Below are positions 45,974 through 55,764 of a stretch of DNA of 64,000 nt, piece after piece. The DNA lies in contig NZ_JAQBNR010000060.1 in assembly GCF_028288465.1 (NCBI RefSeq), positions 62,001-126,000 on the forward strand, in the 5' to 3' direction. The notes beneath the pieces were generated by a model. The model was not told the origin of the DNA. It searched no databases and saw nothing but the letters and a program-made list of their open reading frames with translations. Position numbers and translations under genes: made by a program. The stretch comes from Ferruginibacter sp. Its GTDB lineage: Bacteria; Bacteroidota; Bacteroidia; Chitinophagales; Chitinophagaceae. The stretch's first letter is position 1, and every line of letters starts with the position of its first letter.

Positions 45974-46372
45974 TCAAATTGCTGTTGCGCCTGCTGTAGC
46001 TACCAGGTGATCATTTTCTACAGAGCTGCCACTTACGCCGATAGCCCCAATAATTTCTCCCGAAACATTGATCACCGGAACTCCTCCCGGAAAAGTAATC
46101 AGGCCGCCATTGGAATGCTCGATATTATACAAAGAACCACCGGGTTGTGATAAGCTTCCAATAATACCGGTATTCATATCAAAGAAGCGGGCAGTCTTTG
46201 CTTTTTTCAATGAAATGTCGGCAGAACCTAACCAGGCACCGTCCATCCTCGCAAATGCCAGTATATTGGCACCGCCATCCACCACGCTTATATTCATCTT
46301 AGCTCCCAGTTCAGTAGCTTTTGTCTTTGCAGCGGCAATCATTTTCTCTGCCTGTTCTAACGTAATGTTCAT
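45974..46372 (-). CDS. GlcG/HbpS-like (haem-binding uptake protein-like) family protein
   Basis: The protein has 132 residues from the ATG at 46372 (a TTG one codon upstream is less likely). It shows the family order: ITLEQAEKMIAAAKTKATEL, MNISVVDGGANILAFARMDG, SADISLKKAKTARFF, and VINVSGEIIGAIGVSG. The fold is shared by GlcG of glycolate operons and the extracellular haem-binding HbpS. This copy lacks a signal peptide, so it is presumably cytoplasmic. Ligand is unknown. Confidence 0.88.
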   Translation of the reverse strand: MNITLEQAEKMIAAAKTKATELGAKMNISVVDGGANILAFARMDGAWLGSADISLKKAKTARFFDMNTGIIGSLSQPGGSLYNIEHSNGGLITFPGGVPVINVSGEIIGAIGVSGSSVENDHLVATAGATAI

Positions 46373-46523
46373 CAATTATTTTTTTTGAGTTGATTTTTAA
46401 ACACAGCAAATATAGAATAAGCAGACAGCGGCCGGTTACTTATAAAGCTCAAAAACTTATGAAAAAAGTTCAATTATAAACCCGTGGCAGACGGATCGGG
46501 CATGGCCAATAACGCGGAAAAGA

Positions 46524-47381
46524 TTATGTTGAAGGTACTTCCCTCGGACTAATGCCAAACTCGTTTTTAAAGGCGGTGCTAAAGTTGGAAAGGTTTTTAT
46601 ATCCAAAATCCCGAAAGATTTCTGAAGGCTTTAGGTTGTTGTCTTTTAATAATTCAAGCGCTTTTTGAAGCCGTTTTTTCTGTAACCATTTACCGGGATT
46701 TTCATTGTACTCCTTTGTAAAAGCCCTTTTGAATGTGGAAAGACTCATGTTGCACAAGAAAGCGATTTCCCCGATTTTCAATGCTGTGACCACATTATTT
46801 TCCACTGTCTTTTTCAGCAACGACCGCTGATCGGATTTAGCCAATGCATTCAGGTACCGGATGAACGGTTGCCCATATTTGCATACCAGGTAAAGCATAA
46901 TCTCTTCAAACTTTACTGCCAGCAAATGCTGACCGGTAGTGGATATCAGCTGGGTAACAGCGGCCAGTGAGCTGATAAAACGGTTGATGTATTCATCGTT
47001 GGCAATCACAAAAAAAGGTGCATCTTTTTTATCGGAGCCGTTGGAGCCTACGAAACTGTATTTGTGTTTAGTAAGAAAATCGTCCAGTATTTTTTGAGAG
47101 AAGAAAAACAGCTTGCAATAATACACCTGCTCATGGTTCAGCAATTCTGTAAACAGGCAGTTGCCATGTTTTATCAGGATGGATTGCTTTTCATTAACAG
47201 CCACAGACACGTTTGCAAAATGAATGTGCTTTTGCCCCGTCTGTAAAAAACTGAACATATTAACGCTCAGGTTCGCCTTGTTTTTTACCACATCTTCCGT
47301 CATCCTGTAATCATGCACCAATAGGTCGGGTAAAGATTTTTTCTTCGCAATAAAAATTTCAGGAATATTCTGGACAGGCAT
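46524..47381 (-). CDS. AraC-family transcriptional regulator
   Basis: The protein has 285 residues. I chose the ATG at 47381 (MPVQNIPEIFIAKKKSL) because the upstream in-frame extension is rich in hydrophobic and basic residues and unlike the family. The N-terminal ~180 residues carry a cupin-like regulatory domain (QKHIHFANVSVAVNEKQSI). The double helix-turn-helix is at the C-terminus: ALKIGEIAFLCNMSLSTFKR and PSEIFRDFGYKNLSNFSTAF, closing with FGISPREVPST. It is likely a transcription activator. Nearby candidates are the GlcG-like gene downstream and the serine hydrolase gene upstream. Confidence 0.9.
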   Translation of the reverse strand: MPVQNIPEIFIAKKKSLPDLLVHDYRMTEDVVKNKANLSVNMFSFLQTGQKHIHFANVSVAVNEKQSILIKHGNCLFTELLNHEQVYYCKLFFFSQKILDDFLTKHKYSFVGSNGSDKKDAPFFVIANDEYINRFISSLAAVTQLISTTGQHLLAVKFEEIMLYLVCKYGQPFIRYLNALAKSDQRSLLKKTVENNVVTALKIGEIAFLCNMSLSTFKRAFTKEYNENPGKWLQKKRLQKALELLKDNNLKPSEIFRDFGYKNLSNFSTAFKNEFGISPREVPST

Positions 47382-47646
47382 TTCAGTTGAATTAATTATT
47401 AGTGTCAGTAATAAGCGTTGCAAAGAAAACGGAAAATATCGGAAACTGAGATCGGACTTTCGAATCCTCAAAGAATTTCCTTCCATCGTATGAAAAGCAT
47501 CCGTGCACAGTTAAAGGGATTAAATATCCCGGCTGCATGTGCCAAAGTATAAAAGATAGCCTCATGTTCCTTGTCAAGATATTCAACTCAATTAATAAAA
47601 CAAATAAAATTCCGGGACGTAAAATCATGATGCCGCTTAATGAACT

Positions 47647-48987
47647 TTATTTAATTTTTTTACAGGGAATGGTTGCGCCACCCTGGTGAAGGATAAAGCC
47701 GTCTACTTCTTTTTTATCATTTCTTGTAAAGTTGATTTGAATATCGGGCTGGTTTAAAAAGAATGAATCTTCCTTTTCAGCATACATCACATTGTCTGGC
47801 TGGCCTGTAGGTGATGCCACCAGTTCCCCGTCTTTCACCGTCATTACAACATGCAGTTCCGGCTTAATTTCATACTCACCTTCATACTGCTTCAGCGTGG
47901 CTTCCGGCAATTGCATGTGCGGCTTTTCTTTTGGCAAAACATATTCTTTATTATATAAAATGGCGAACAGGCTTTTTGTAATATCATTCAATGTTCCATC
48001 CGATGCATTGCTCAGCAATACAATACAAATATCATCCGCCGGCACCCGGGATACATTGGTAACAAAGCCATGAATACCGCCACCATGCCCAACCCTTCTT
48101 TTTCCTTCAGTACTGTCAATAAACCAGCCATAGCCATAATGCTCCTTTAATGGCGTAAAGGCTTTTTCCTGCTGTTGTTTCGTAAGGATGCTATAATTTT
48201 CCAACGCCTTGTGCCACAGGTAAAGGTCGCCGGTGGTAGAGTAAATGGCGCCGGCAGAAAAAGCAACGGTTGAATCAACAATAGGCGCTGGGGCACTTTC
48301 TTTTGCAGTCAACTTGAAGTAGCCCGTGGTTTTATCATTGCTTTTTAAATGCGTAAAATCAAATCCGCTGTGCGTCATTTTTAAAGGTGTAAAAATATAT
48401 TTCCGCACCACTGCCTCGTAAGGTTGTTTGGTGACTGCTTCAATTATATACCCCAGCAATGCATAACCACTGTTGGAATAACTCCAGCTGGAACCCGGTG
48501 AAAAATCCAGCGGCTTATCTTTAAACATCGCCATTATCTTTTCGCGGTTAGTAGACTTTGTAATTTCATTGGCCATAAACTTTTCATCATTTGTATAATT
48601 GTAAATGCCGGAGGTATGTGTCAGCAACTGTTCAATTGTAATACTGTCGCCCCTGGGATAGTCTGGAAAATATTTATTCAGATGATCGGTTACACTCAGC
48701 TTTTTTTCTGCCTGCAATTTTAAAATTACTGCTGCTGTAAATTGTTTGGTAACAGACCCCAGCTGGAAAATACTCTGCTCAGTATTTAATATTTTATCTG
48801 AAACATTGCGATAGCCGTATCCTTTATTTAACAACACTGTACCATTTTCGGCCACCAACACAGCACCATTAAACTGGTATAACCTGGCGTAAGCACTTAC
48901 CAACGAATCCGCCTTTGTAGCGGCATCCTGGGCATGACTGTAGTAGTGTATAAATAATATAATGGAGAAAATGAAGCGTGTTTTCAT
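47647..48987 (-). CDS. Secreted serine hydrolase, beta-lactamase/class C penicillin-binding family
   Basis: The protein has 446 residues from the ATG at 48987; a TTG two codons before is less likely. A signal peptide ends near YYSHAQ. The active site motifs are SVTK (Ser78, Lys81), the Tyr-motif YSNSGYALLG, and GHGGGIHGF as the KTG-box equivalent. A C-terminal lipocalin-like domain (YEGEYEIKPELHVVMTVKDG, VDGFILHQGG) follows the hydrolase. Members act on peptides, esters or cell-wall fragments; sequence alone does not show beta-lactam resistance. Confidence 0.92.
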   Translation of the reverse strand: MKTRFIFSIILFIHYYSHAQDAATKADSLVSAYARLYQFNGAVLVAENGTVLLNKGYGYRNVSDKILNTEQSIFQLGSVTKQFTAAVILKLQAEKKLSVTDHLNKYFPDYPRGDSITIEQLLTHTSGIYNYTNDEKFMANEITKSTNREKIMAMFKDKPLDFSPGSSWSYSNSGYALLGYIIEAVTKQPYEAVVRKYIFTPLKMTHSGFDFTHLKSNDKTTGYFKLTAKESAPAPIVDSTVAFSAGAIYSTTGDLYLWHKALENYSILTKQQQEKAFTPLKEHYGYGWFIDSTEGKRRVGHGGGIHGFVTNVSRVPADDICIVLLSNASDGTLNDITKSLFAILYNKEYVLPKEKPHMQLPEATLKQYEGEYEIKPELHVVMTVKDGELVASPTGQPDNVMYAEKEDSFFLNQPDIQINFTRNDKKEVDGFILHQGGATIPCKKIK

Positions 48988-49071
48988 GTGCAATAAATTA
49001 GGTTGTTGAAAAATCCCGGAGATGAATATAGATATAAATGTAAGTTGAAATGATTGATGGGAATAAATCCT

Positions 49072-49585
49072 TCAGATAAAAAGCAAATTTATTTTTCTAT
49101 TAAATAGCAGTTGCAATATAACCACCAGCAAATACACTACTGCAATAACTACCAGCACCCATTTTATTGCAGAACAAAAAGCAGTTGCAAGAGCAACCGC
49201 ATCAGAACCATTGCCGGACAATGTAATGAGCATGCCGGCATTTTCCATTATATCTAAAATGCCCGCCCACAAGGTTCCCCGGGCAATACTCATTCCAACT
49301 TTGCTATTTGTAATGCGGGCTGCTTTTTCGCTGGTAAAATATAAAAAGAGTGCATAGCAAAAGATAAAAATAAAGTCAAAATACGTATTGATTTTAGCTA
49401 CCTCAATATTAGCACTTCCCCAATCTTTTAAAATATCATCTGCTTTTTCACTGTTGTAAGCAAGTTCAAGGCATACGATATTTATACTTCGCAGATGTCT
49501 TTAGCGGAGCACTGGTTTTGCCCATCACCACAAACATGATGATGGTACCAATAAAAAGTAACGGGATGCGCCAGCTGGTATTCAT
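49072..49585 (-). pseudogene. Small membrane-protein gene split by a frameshift
   Basis: The front frame starts at the ATG at 49585 (MNTSWRIPLLFIGTIIMFVV) and runs into a stop soon after PLKTSAKYKYRMP. The second frame, entered near 49487-49490, continues IVCLELAYNSEKADDILKDW, then three hydrophobic segments (TYFDFIFIFCYALFLYF, GTLWAGILDIMENAGMLITL, AIKWVLVVIAVVYLLVVILQ), and stops at 49072. Removing one A from GCGAAGT joins the frames to give SASINIVCLELA and a four-helix protein of about 170 residues. I recognise the general shape from uncharacterised bacterial membrane proteins but not a named family. The break may be mutation or sequencing error. Confidence 0.75.
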
Positions 49586-49656
49586 ATTGTAAAATACAAA
49601 TAAAATTATAACCGCATAATCATATCTAAAAATTCAAGAAGAGTAATCATAAAAAA

Positions 49657-49685
49657 GGCCGGATGATCATAAATCTTATCCGGCC
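49657..49685 (-). terminator. Rho-independent terminator for the CHAT-protein operon
   Basis: A perfect 8-base stem (GGCCGGAT at 49657-49664, ATCCGGCC at 49678-49685) is followed, on the minus strand, by six T. It lies about 30 bases after the stop of the large CHAT gene and ends its transcript before the split membrane-protein gene. Confidence 0.85.
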
Positions 49686-49717
49686 CCGCCAACAAAATAT
49701 CCTTCAATTTTAAAGCA

Positions 49718-52700
49718 TTATTTTTTCACTACCTCCTTTGCAAGTCTTTCCTTAATGCCATCAATTTTTTCTTTGTAAAACAGCACCGCCTTGTCTGTTG
49801 AAAGCGACAACATATCTGAGACAATTTCAAAATTTTCCAGTTCAGCTTTCTTCTTTCCCAAAGAACCCGCGCTACGCCAGATGCGGCGAAAGCGATCTTC
49901 CACGCTGTCCCATTTTTCCTCATTTTGTGCCTCCGTTTTATCTAAAAATAAGTGGGATAAATCATAAGTAGCTTCGTCAATAATATCCCAGTAATCCATA
50001 TTTCGGTAAGGCAGTTGCAGCGCTTTTTTCCTGTTGGCAATCGCTTTCAGCACTTGTGCTTTCGTCATATCGCCATACTTCATTTGTTTAGCCACGGTAT
50101 TTTCTATCATGTATAAAGCACTCGCAAAAATCAGCATGTGGTTAAACGCATACGACGCATTTTTATTAATAGCAACGGCCTGCGAATAGTATTCTATAGC
50201 ATCTTTGTAGGCCTGTAATTTTGCAGCAGGGTCTTTTGTAATCAGCCCTTTTCTTTTACTGGCACTCGCCTGCAAAACCTTTCTCTCTGCCGTGGCATTT
50301 ATTTTCAGCAATTCATCCAGTTCACCGATTATGTTATTCAGCTTCGTGATCAGCTCGGCCGGTTTTGCACCTGCTTTAAAATCCTCCACATATTTTTTGC
50401 AACGGGCGTTACAGTACTTTTCAAGCGATGACACAGAGAAGGTTGCATCTTCCTGGTTTTTAAGGGCTTCAAATTTTTCAATCGCCAGTTTATATTCCGC
50501 CAGTTCAAAGTAAATGGCAGCCTCCGTTTCAGTAATTTCTGAACTCTGAATTTCAGCTTTGTCTTTTGCAGTTGAAATCAATGCAAGCCGGTCGATTGTA
50601 TCTTTCCAGCTGGTGCTCTTAATATCAAGGCTGTTGCGAAGGTTATGCAAATCAATTTCTACTTCCCGGGCAATTAAATAATTGCGTTTGCTCTCTTTTT
50701 TTCCGTCTGTGCGGTTCACCAGCCGGTAAAAAGGATCCCCGTAGCATTGGTAAGCTCCCCAGGTATTGTTATCCTGGTGATATTTTTCATAAATAGCGGA
50801 ACGTGCATCCCTCACCGCGTCGCCAAAACTATAGCCGCCAAACATACGTGCATAAAATATTTGTGCAAAATCCATCGCTGCATCGTCATTTACTGCCCAG
50901 CCTGCTGCCACCACTGCTTTTACGCCAATGCGAATCAACTCTGTACCAACATTAGCGGCAAGCTTATATCGTTGCTCAAAAAACTTTTCATCTACCCCAC
51001 TCGTTTTACCCAAATGACAGCAGTTAACAAAAACCAGCTCGGGTATGGTACTCATTTGCTCAATATCAAAGGTTGTTAAAAACTCCCCGTTACCAATTAC
51101 CATTCCTGACTGCCTTGGTGATGCCGGATTGAAAGCGCCATGCCCGGCAAGGTGGATGATTTTATAATCATCACAAAAAAAGCTGGTTATAATTTCTGCC
51201 GCGCTGGTGTTGATGAGCGACGTTTTTATATAGCCGTTGTTTGAAAGCACCGTCTCTACAGCTTTAGCTTCCTTCACAGCACCGGGCAACTGGTTAACAA
51301 AACCGTTCAATAAAGGATCGCCAATAATCAGCGCTTTTTCGCCCGCTACCCTTTTAATGCTAACGCGGTAGTCAGTTGTTGCCAGTTGCCGTATCATGCC
51401 TGCATCCACGCACAAGGGCTTTGCGTTTGCCGTACTGTACTGCAGCAGTTCCCATGGATAAGCCGCCGTGTCGGTATCCAGTATCCAGCTGATATTGCCT
51501 TTCTTCTTCAACCGCTCTTTAAATTCGTTCGGTATCATCAGCTCAAAGATTGTTTTGGCAGCACAGGCATTCCAGTTGTTTTGTGTGGATACCTGGTCAA
51601 TGAATAAATCAATCAGCGGCGTACTGCTGAACAGTTCTCTTTCTTCTTCCCTTGCATCACCCGTACTGGCACTGAACAGTAAACTTTGCACATCGTTGGT
51701 ACCTTCTTTTACTTTTTTGAGCCTTACCGTAATGCGGTTCCACCATTCGTCTGATGGATCGGTAATCAACCGGGTTTGAGAACCAAACAACGTCTTTATT
51801 TTTTTGCTGCCTATGCGTACATTGAAGGCCTTATTATCCTTGCTTTCCAGCTTGCTGATGGCATACATACAACTCAGCGCCCTGTCTTCAAACAATTCTA
51901 TAAACTCAATGCGCTGGATGGTTTTGACTGTATTTTTAAATACCGCTGTTACTTTACTGTTGGCAATATTTACTCCTTCGATAACCGCTTTAATGGAACT
52001 ATCTATGGACAGGCCGCCATACCCGCTACCAATAATTAATGCAGAAATACCTATTTCCTGGTTAGTTGCCGCATCACCATTGTTAATATGCAGCAGGTAT
52101 TTGGCTACCCCCTGCTCAACTGTTTTCGTAAGCAGGTAGGCTGTTAAACTCCCCGGATCGCCGAGGCCGACAATAATGGCACCGGCAAAATCATATGCCC
52201 CGCCATTGCTTAATACCAGCGAATTCGTACCAATTTCACCGGGATATAAGCCGAGTTTATGGCGTGCCGAAAGCATCCAGTTTAAATTGCAATCGATGGA
52301 TTTTTCTGCGTATAAAATACCGTCATTGTTAAAGTGTCCGGCAAGTACGGGGAAAGATGCATATGCCAGGTCGCCGTTGCTGACAGAAACCGCAATGGGC
52401 ACCTGGCTGGCAATAGGTTCATTGTCTTCACTGTTTCCAAACACAGCCGCTTCCAGCCCGCGCTCTGACACATCAAAGTTGTACACTTCCGGCATACGAA
52501 ATACCTTTGCATCGCCTCTAACGGATGGCCTTGCCGTGCTCAACAAAGTAGTAGCCCCCGTTTCCAGTATTTCTTCAATACCATCAAAAATGGTAGGTTC
52601 ATTGGCCAGCGCTCCGTGACTGGCATTAACATAATACACTGCTTTTTTATCTATCAGTTGTTGTGGTATTCCGCTTTCCCATGTTACGCTCTGGTCTCCT

Positions 52701-55024
52701 TCGCCTGTTACCAAAAACACCAGCTCAGTGCGGGGCGGTATCACATCGTTGTAATACCCGCAAGGCGTGGCCTTATCTTTACCGGCAATATAAACCAGGT
52801 TGCTGTAATCAATGCCATCTCTTTTGGCGATGATATTATCGCGGTAGTTTTTAAATGTGTCCAGGTAAGATTTTCCGGGCAGCGGCCATCCACCATCTCC
52901 CAATGCATTCCGCATACTTTCCCAGGTGGCAGGGTCTGCAAAGTCATTGTCCTTATCTGTTGAGAGTGGCAGCAGGCTTAGTATACCCGGGAAAGCGCAG
53001 AACATTTCGAGCAATTCTTTTTTGGTATGCACGCGGTCTAAAAAGTTGAGTGAATTGATGATGGAATCCATGCCAAACAGTACGGTCAATATTCTGTGGG
53101 AGCCACCCAGCGGAGACCCCAGGAACAAAATTTTAAAGCCTTTGGAGGCATTGAGTTGCTTCCAGGTATCATCGTGGTTGATAATGAAATCCCTTATCAG
53201 CAAACCGCCCATGGAGTGACCGATCATTTTGATAGGCTGATTGAATTTAAGCAATCCTGTGATCGTATCATTCAGGTCTTTGGCACAATCATTCAATTGC
53301 CGTCGCCAGTCGAACGGATAAACTACTACATCATACTTATACGATAACCGATCGGCCAGTCTTTTGTAAGATGTTTTGATCAGCGAAGTAGCAGTAATTG
53401 TTTTATCATCTACCTGTAACATATCCGTAAGGCCCCCGAATACCGACTTGATATACGCAAGCCATATTTTATCCCCATTGCGGGAAAGGTTAGAGCCCAT
53501 GATACCCGGCAACAAAATAACAATGGGCTTTTTGCCGGAAGGCACATTGGGGTAAGGCATTAACTCTCCATGTTCAAATCCTCTTACCTCACCGCGGTCA
53601 CTTGCAGGTATTTCGTGCTGTGGCACTGCGTTGTAGCCGGGTATGGGTTGTCCATCTGCAGTTTTTAACGCCAGAAAAAGCGCCTCCCTTGTTTTATTGT
53701 TTAAAAAATATTTGATGTGATCTACATCTCCACCCTGGTCAAAAAAGTACTGGATATTGCCTGTTCTGTTGGCACCGAGGTACATCGAATCGGTGTTCAC
53801 CACCAGGTCGTTTCTCTGCCAGTAAAATAATTTTCCCAGAATTACGAGCAGGCCTTTAAAGCTGATACTGGTTGTACCGTTGCCAGAAATAACCGCCAGC
53901 GAACTGCCATCAATGGCCATGTCATCAGACCGGTCGTTGAGTATTTTAATAAAAGGAGAATCGGGACTTTGCGCCTCAATGCCGGGCAATACACTAACAT
54001 CATCTTTGGTCCGTATCACTTCTGCAATCAGTTCCTTTAAAATATCGGCAAAAGGATTTGCCGCCCCGCCAAACAAATTGAAAAGCACATTTAAAATATG
54101 CTCCAGTTTTTTAGATGCCAGCTTAGTACCCGCTGCAGGGCAACCCACCCTAACGAACTTCTTCACCTTCAGGTTGCGGTTTAAAAAACTGGTGTTCAAT
54201 TGTTTGATGGTTTCTATGTCATTGTCGCGGCCCTTTTCTTTTTTAAGCAGGTCAATATTGACGGAAGAAAAACCTTCTTTTTTACTGCAGTAACGGCATA
54301 GAATGTCACCCACAATTCCACCGCGGGAATGGCTGATGATGTGCAGGTCTTCCGTGTCCGGCAATTGCTTTATTAAATCAAGTACATTTTGCAGGGGGCT
54401 TTTTGTAAGCGTACGGTGTTGAAAAGCCAGCACATTATCTCCGTAAGTACTGAAAATAAAATTCCATACATCGGCTTTGGCGAGCTCGCTGAAAGCGCCT
54501 GTGGTGCTGCTGTTGGTGCCATGAATAAAAAGCAGTACCGGTTTGTTGGGAACAATTTTTGCAAAGGGAGACAAGTTAAAACCGGCATCTACCTTATACA
54601 ATCCTTCCGCGCCACCGAGGTGTTTATCTTCCAGTTTGGATGCGATGTTTGCTACGCCGTCATAAATTTTATTTTTTACAAAAACATTTAAAATCTTTAA
54701 CGCGATGTCACCAAATATGCCGCGGTCGCTTTCAGCAGTTTTGATAGTGGCGGGTATTATAAATGCATCCCCAACAGACCTGGAAGGGTCTTCTGCTTCC
54801 GGGAACAATTCATGCAATGTGGCGCCATCGCACAGCCAGGTGGTCTCATCCTCAAAAATAAATTCAAGCAGTTTATCATTATCGTTCAGGTCAATGGTGT
54901 GGGTCTCTGCAAGGTCCCTGTTGCTGCCGCTGATTTTATAAGATGCAAGTGGGGTCAGGTTAGCCGGCGCTTCAGGAACGGCCGCCTGCTTTTCGCCTTG
55001 AATGGCCAAATTTTTTATTTTCAT
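49718..55024 (-). CDS. Giant dual alpha/beta-hydrolase and CHAT protease protein
   Basis: The protein has 1768 residues and no signal peptide or membrane segment. Hydrolase 1 (~155-460) has VLLFIHGTNSS and nucleophile Ser233 in IISHSRGGIVGD. Hydrolase 2 (~498-825) is LCAT/lipase-like, with IVILLPGIMGSNLS, Ser604 in GHSMGGLLIRD and candidate His803 in NASHGALANEP. Residues ~874-1000 (PVLAGHFNNDG, HKLGLYPGEIGTNS, AIIVGLGDPGSL) resemble the N-terminal domain of leucyl aminopeptidases. The CHAT domain (~1170-1435) has His1295 in HLAGHGAF and Cys1336 in VFVNCCHLG, the caspase-type dyad. The rest (~1455-1768) is helical and TPR-like. It is the last gene of a six-gene minus-strand cluster and is followed by a terminator. 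CHAT proteases are activated by a signal and cut a partner; here both lipase-type domains may be effectors or targets. Confidence 0.92.
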   Translation of the reverse strand: MKIKNLAIQGEKQAAVPEAPANLTPLASYKISGSNRDLAETHTIDLNDNDKLLEFIFEDETTWLCDGATLHELFPEAEDPSRSVGDAFIIPATIKTAESDRGIFGDIALKILNVFVKNKIYDGVANIASKLEDKHLGGAEGLYKVDAGFNLSPFAKIVPNKPVLLFIHGTNSSTTGAFSELAKADVWNFIFSTYGDNVLAFQHRTLTKSPLQNVLDLIKQLPDTEDLHIISHSRGGIVGDILCRYCSKKEGFSSVNIDLLKKEKGRDNDIETIKQLNTSFLNRNLKVKKFVRVGCPAAGTKLASKKLEHILNVLFNLFGGAANPFADILKELIAEVIRTKDDVSVLPGIEAQSPDSPFIKILNDRSDDMAIDGSSLAVISGNGTTSISFKGLLVILGKLFYWQRNDLVVNTDSMYLGANRTGNIQYFFDQGGDVDHIKYFLNNKTREALFLALKTADGQPIPGYNAVPQHEIPASDRGEVRGFEHGELMPYPNVPSGKKPIVILLPGIMGSNLSRNGDKIWLAYIKSVFGGLTDMLQVDDKTITATSLIKTSYKRLADRLSYKYDVVVYPFDWRRQLNDCAKDLNDTITGLLKFNQPIKMIGHSMGGLLIRDFIINHDDTWKQLNASKGFKILFLGSPLGGSHRILTVLFGMDSIINSLNFLDRVHTKKELLEMFCAFPGILSLLPLSTDKDNDFADPATWESMRNALGDGGWPLPGKSYLDTFKNYRDNIIAKRDGIDYSNLVYIAGKDKATPCGYYNDVIPPRTELVFLVTGEGDQSVTWESGIPQQLIDKKAVYYVNASHGALANEPTIFDGIEEILETGATTLLSTARPSVRGDAKVFRMPEVYNFDVSERGLEAAVFGNSEDNEPIASQVPIAVSVSNGDLAYASFPVLAGHFNNDGILYAEKSIDCNLNWMLSARHKLGLYPGEIGTNSLVLSNGGAYDFAGAIIVGLGDPGSLTAYLLTKTVEQGVAKYLLHINNGDAATNQEIGISALIIGSGYGGLSIDSSIKAVIEGVNIANSKVTAVFKNTVKTIQRIEFIELFEDRALSCMYAISKLESKDNKAFNVRIGSKKIKTLFGSQTRLITDPSDEWWNRITVRLKKVKEGTNDVQSLLFSASTGDAREEERELFSSTPLIDLFIDQVSTQNNWNACAAKTIFELMIPNEFKERLKKKGNISWILDTDTAAYPWELLQYSTANAKPLCVDAGMIRQLATTDYRVSIKRVAGEKALIIGDPLLNGFVNQLPGAVKEAKAVETVLSNNGYIKTSLINTSAAEIITSFFCDDYKIIHLAGHGAFNPASPRQSGMVIGNGEFLTTFDIEQMSTIPELVFVNCCHLGKTSGVDEKFFEQRYKLAANVGTELIRIGVKAVVAAGWAVNDDAAMDFAQIFYARMFGGYSFGDAVRDARSAIYEKYHQDNNTWGAYQCYGDPFYRLVNRTDGKKESKRNYLIAREVEIDLHNLRNSLDIKSTSWKDTIDRLALISTAKDKAEIQSSEITETEAAIYFELAEYKLAIEKFEALKNQEDATFSVSSLEKYCNARCKKYVEDFKAGAKPAELITKLNNIIGELDELLKINATAERKVLQASASKRKGLITKDPAAKLQAYKDAIEYYSQAVAINKNASYAFNHMLIFASALYMIENTVAKQMKYGDMTKAQVLKAIANRKKALQLPYRNMDYWDIIDEATYDLSHLFLDKTEAQNEEKWDSVEDRFRRIWRSAGSLGKKKAELENFEIVSDMLSLSTDKAVLFYKEKIDGIKERLAKEVVKK

Positions 55025-55086
55025 CTGAGGAGTTTTTTATTGTATTGATTGTTGTACCAGGGAAGCATAAAAAGGAAACGGGAGTG

Positions 55087-55695
55087 TTACACATATGCTG
55101 TCCCATTCTCAAAGAGGTTCCTTATATCCGCCACACTATCAGAAACAGACTTCAGCTGGTAATGCGGAAAGTCTTTAAAACTAATCCAGTTACCGCCCCA
55201 TTCCAACTGGGGCAATTGTGGTAGAACCATTGCCGGTATTGCTTTGTATTTACTGTCAGTACCAACATAATTACCATTTTCAAATACTCCGATATCCCAG
55301 GCTAAACCAAAATTATGATTGCTTTGGCCGCCTTTGGCATTGGTTACTTTTGGGAGTGTGTTGCCGTTTCTTCCCTGTTTGTACAATGCATCCTGCTCCG
55401 CATAAGTACGGGTACCAGAAAGTATGCGAATGTCTTTCCCTGCAGCGGTGAGAATTGCCAGGAACTTTCTGGCTGCAATCTGTGCATCCGGTATCAGGGT
55501 AACAATGTTGCTCTCGCTCTTGGCATCCACTGCGCCAAAATCAGCTTTAACCGACTGGCTTTTTGCAACAAAAGCCGCATCTGCTGCATCCGTTTTTGGT
55601 CCCCATCGTCCATCCAGTTTACCATCGTAAAAACCATTGGCTTTTAAAAAGCGCTGGTAAAAAAGTACGTCTTGTTTTAATAATTGGTAGCTCAT
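55087..55695 (-). CDS. M15-family peptidase with N-terminal peptidoglycan-binding domain
   Basis: The protein has 202 residues. Residues ~5-45 are a peptidoglycan-binding-1 module (LFYQRFLKANGFYDGKLDGR then WGPKTDAADAAF). The M15 catalytic domain has SNHNFGLAWDIG (His127, Asp134), catalytic Glu165 in LEWGGNW and His178 in DFPHYQL, so all zinc ligands are present. Such enzymes cut L-Ala-D-Glu or D-Ala-D-Ala-type bonds of the wall, as in phage endolysins. It has no signal peptide, so export would need another route. It lies 62 bases upstream of the giant CHAT gene in the same direction. Confidence 0.92.
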   Translation of the reverse strand: MSYQLLKQDVLFYQRFLKANGFYDGKLDGRWGPKTDAADAAFVAKSQSVKADFGAVDAKSESNIVTLIPDAQIAARKFLAILTAAGKDIRILSGTRTYAEQDALYKQGRNGNTLPKVTNAKGGQSNHNFGLAWDIGVFENGNYVGTDSKYKAIPAMVLPQLPQLEWGGNWISFKDFPHYQLKSVSDSVADIRNLFENGTAYV

Positions 55696-55764
55696 ATTGC
55701 CGAGGTTTTAAACTTAAAAGAAACTGTATCTCTTTAATAATTAAACTAAAACTTTTGCCGGTAA

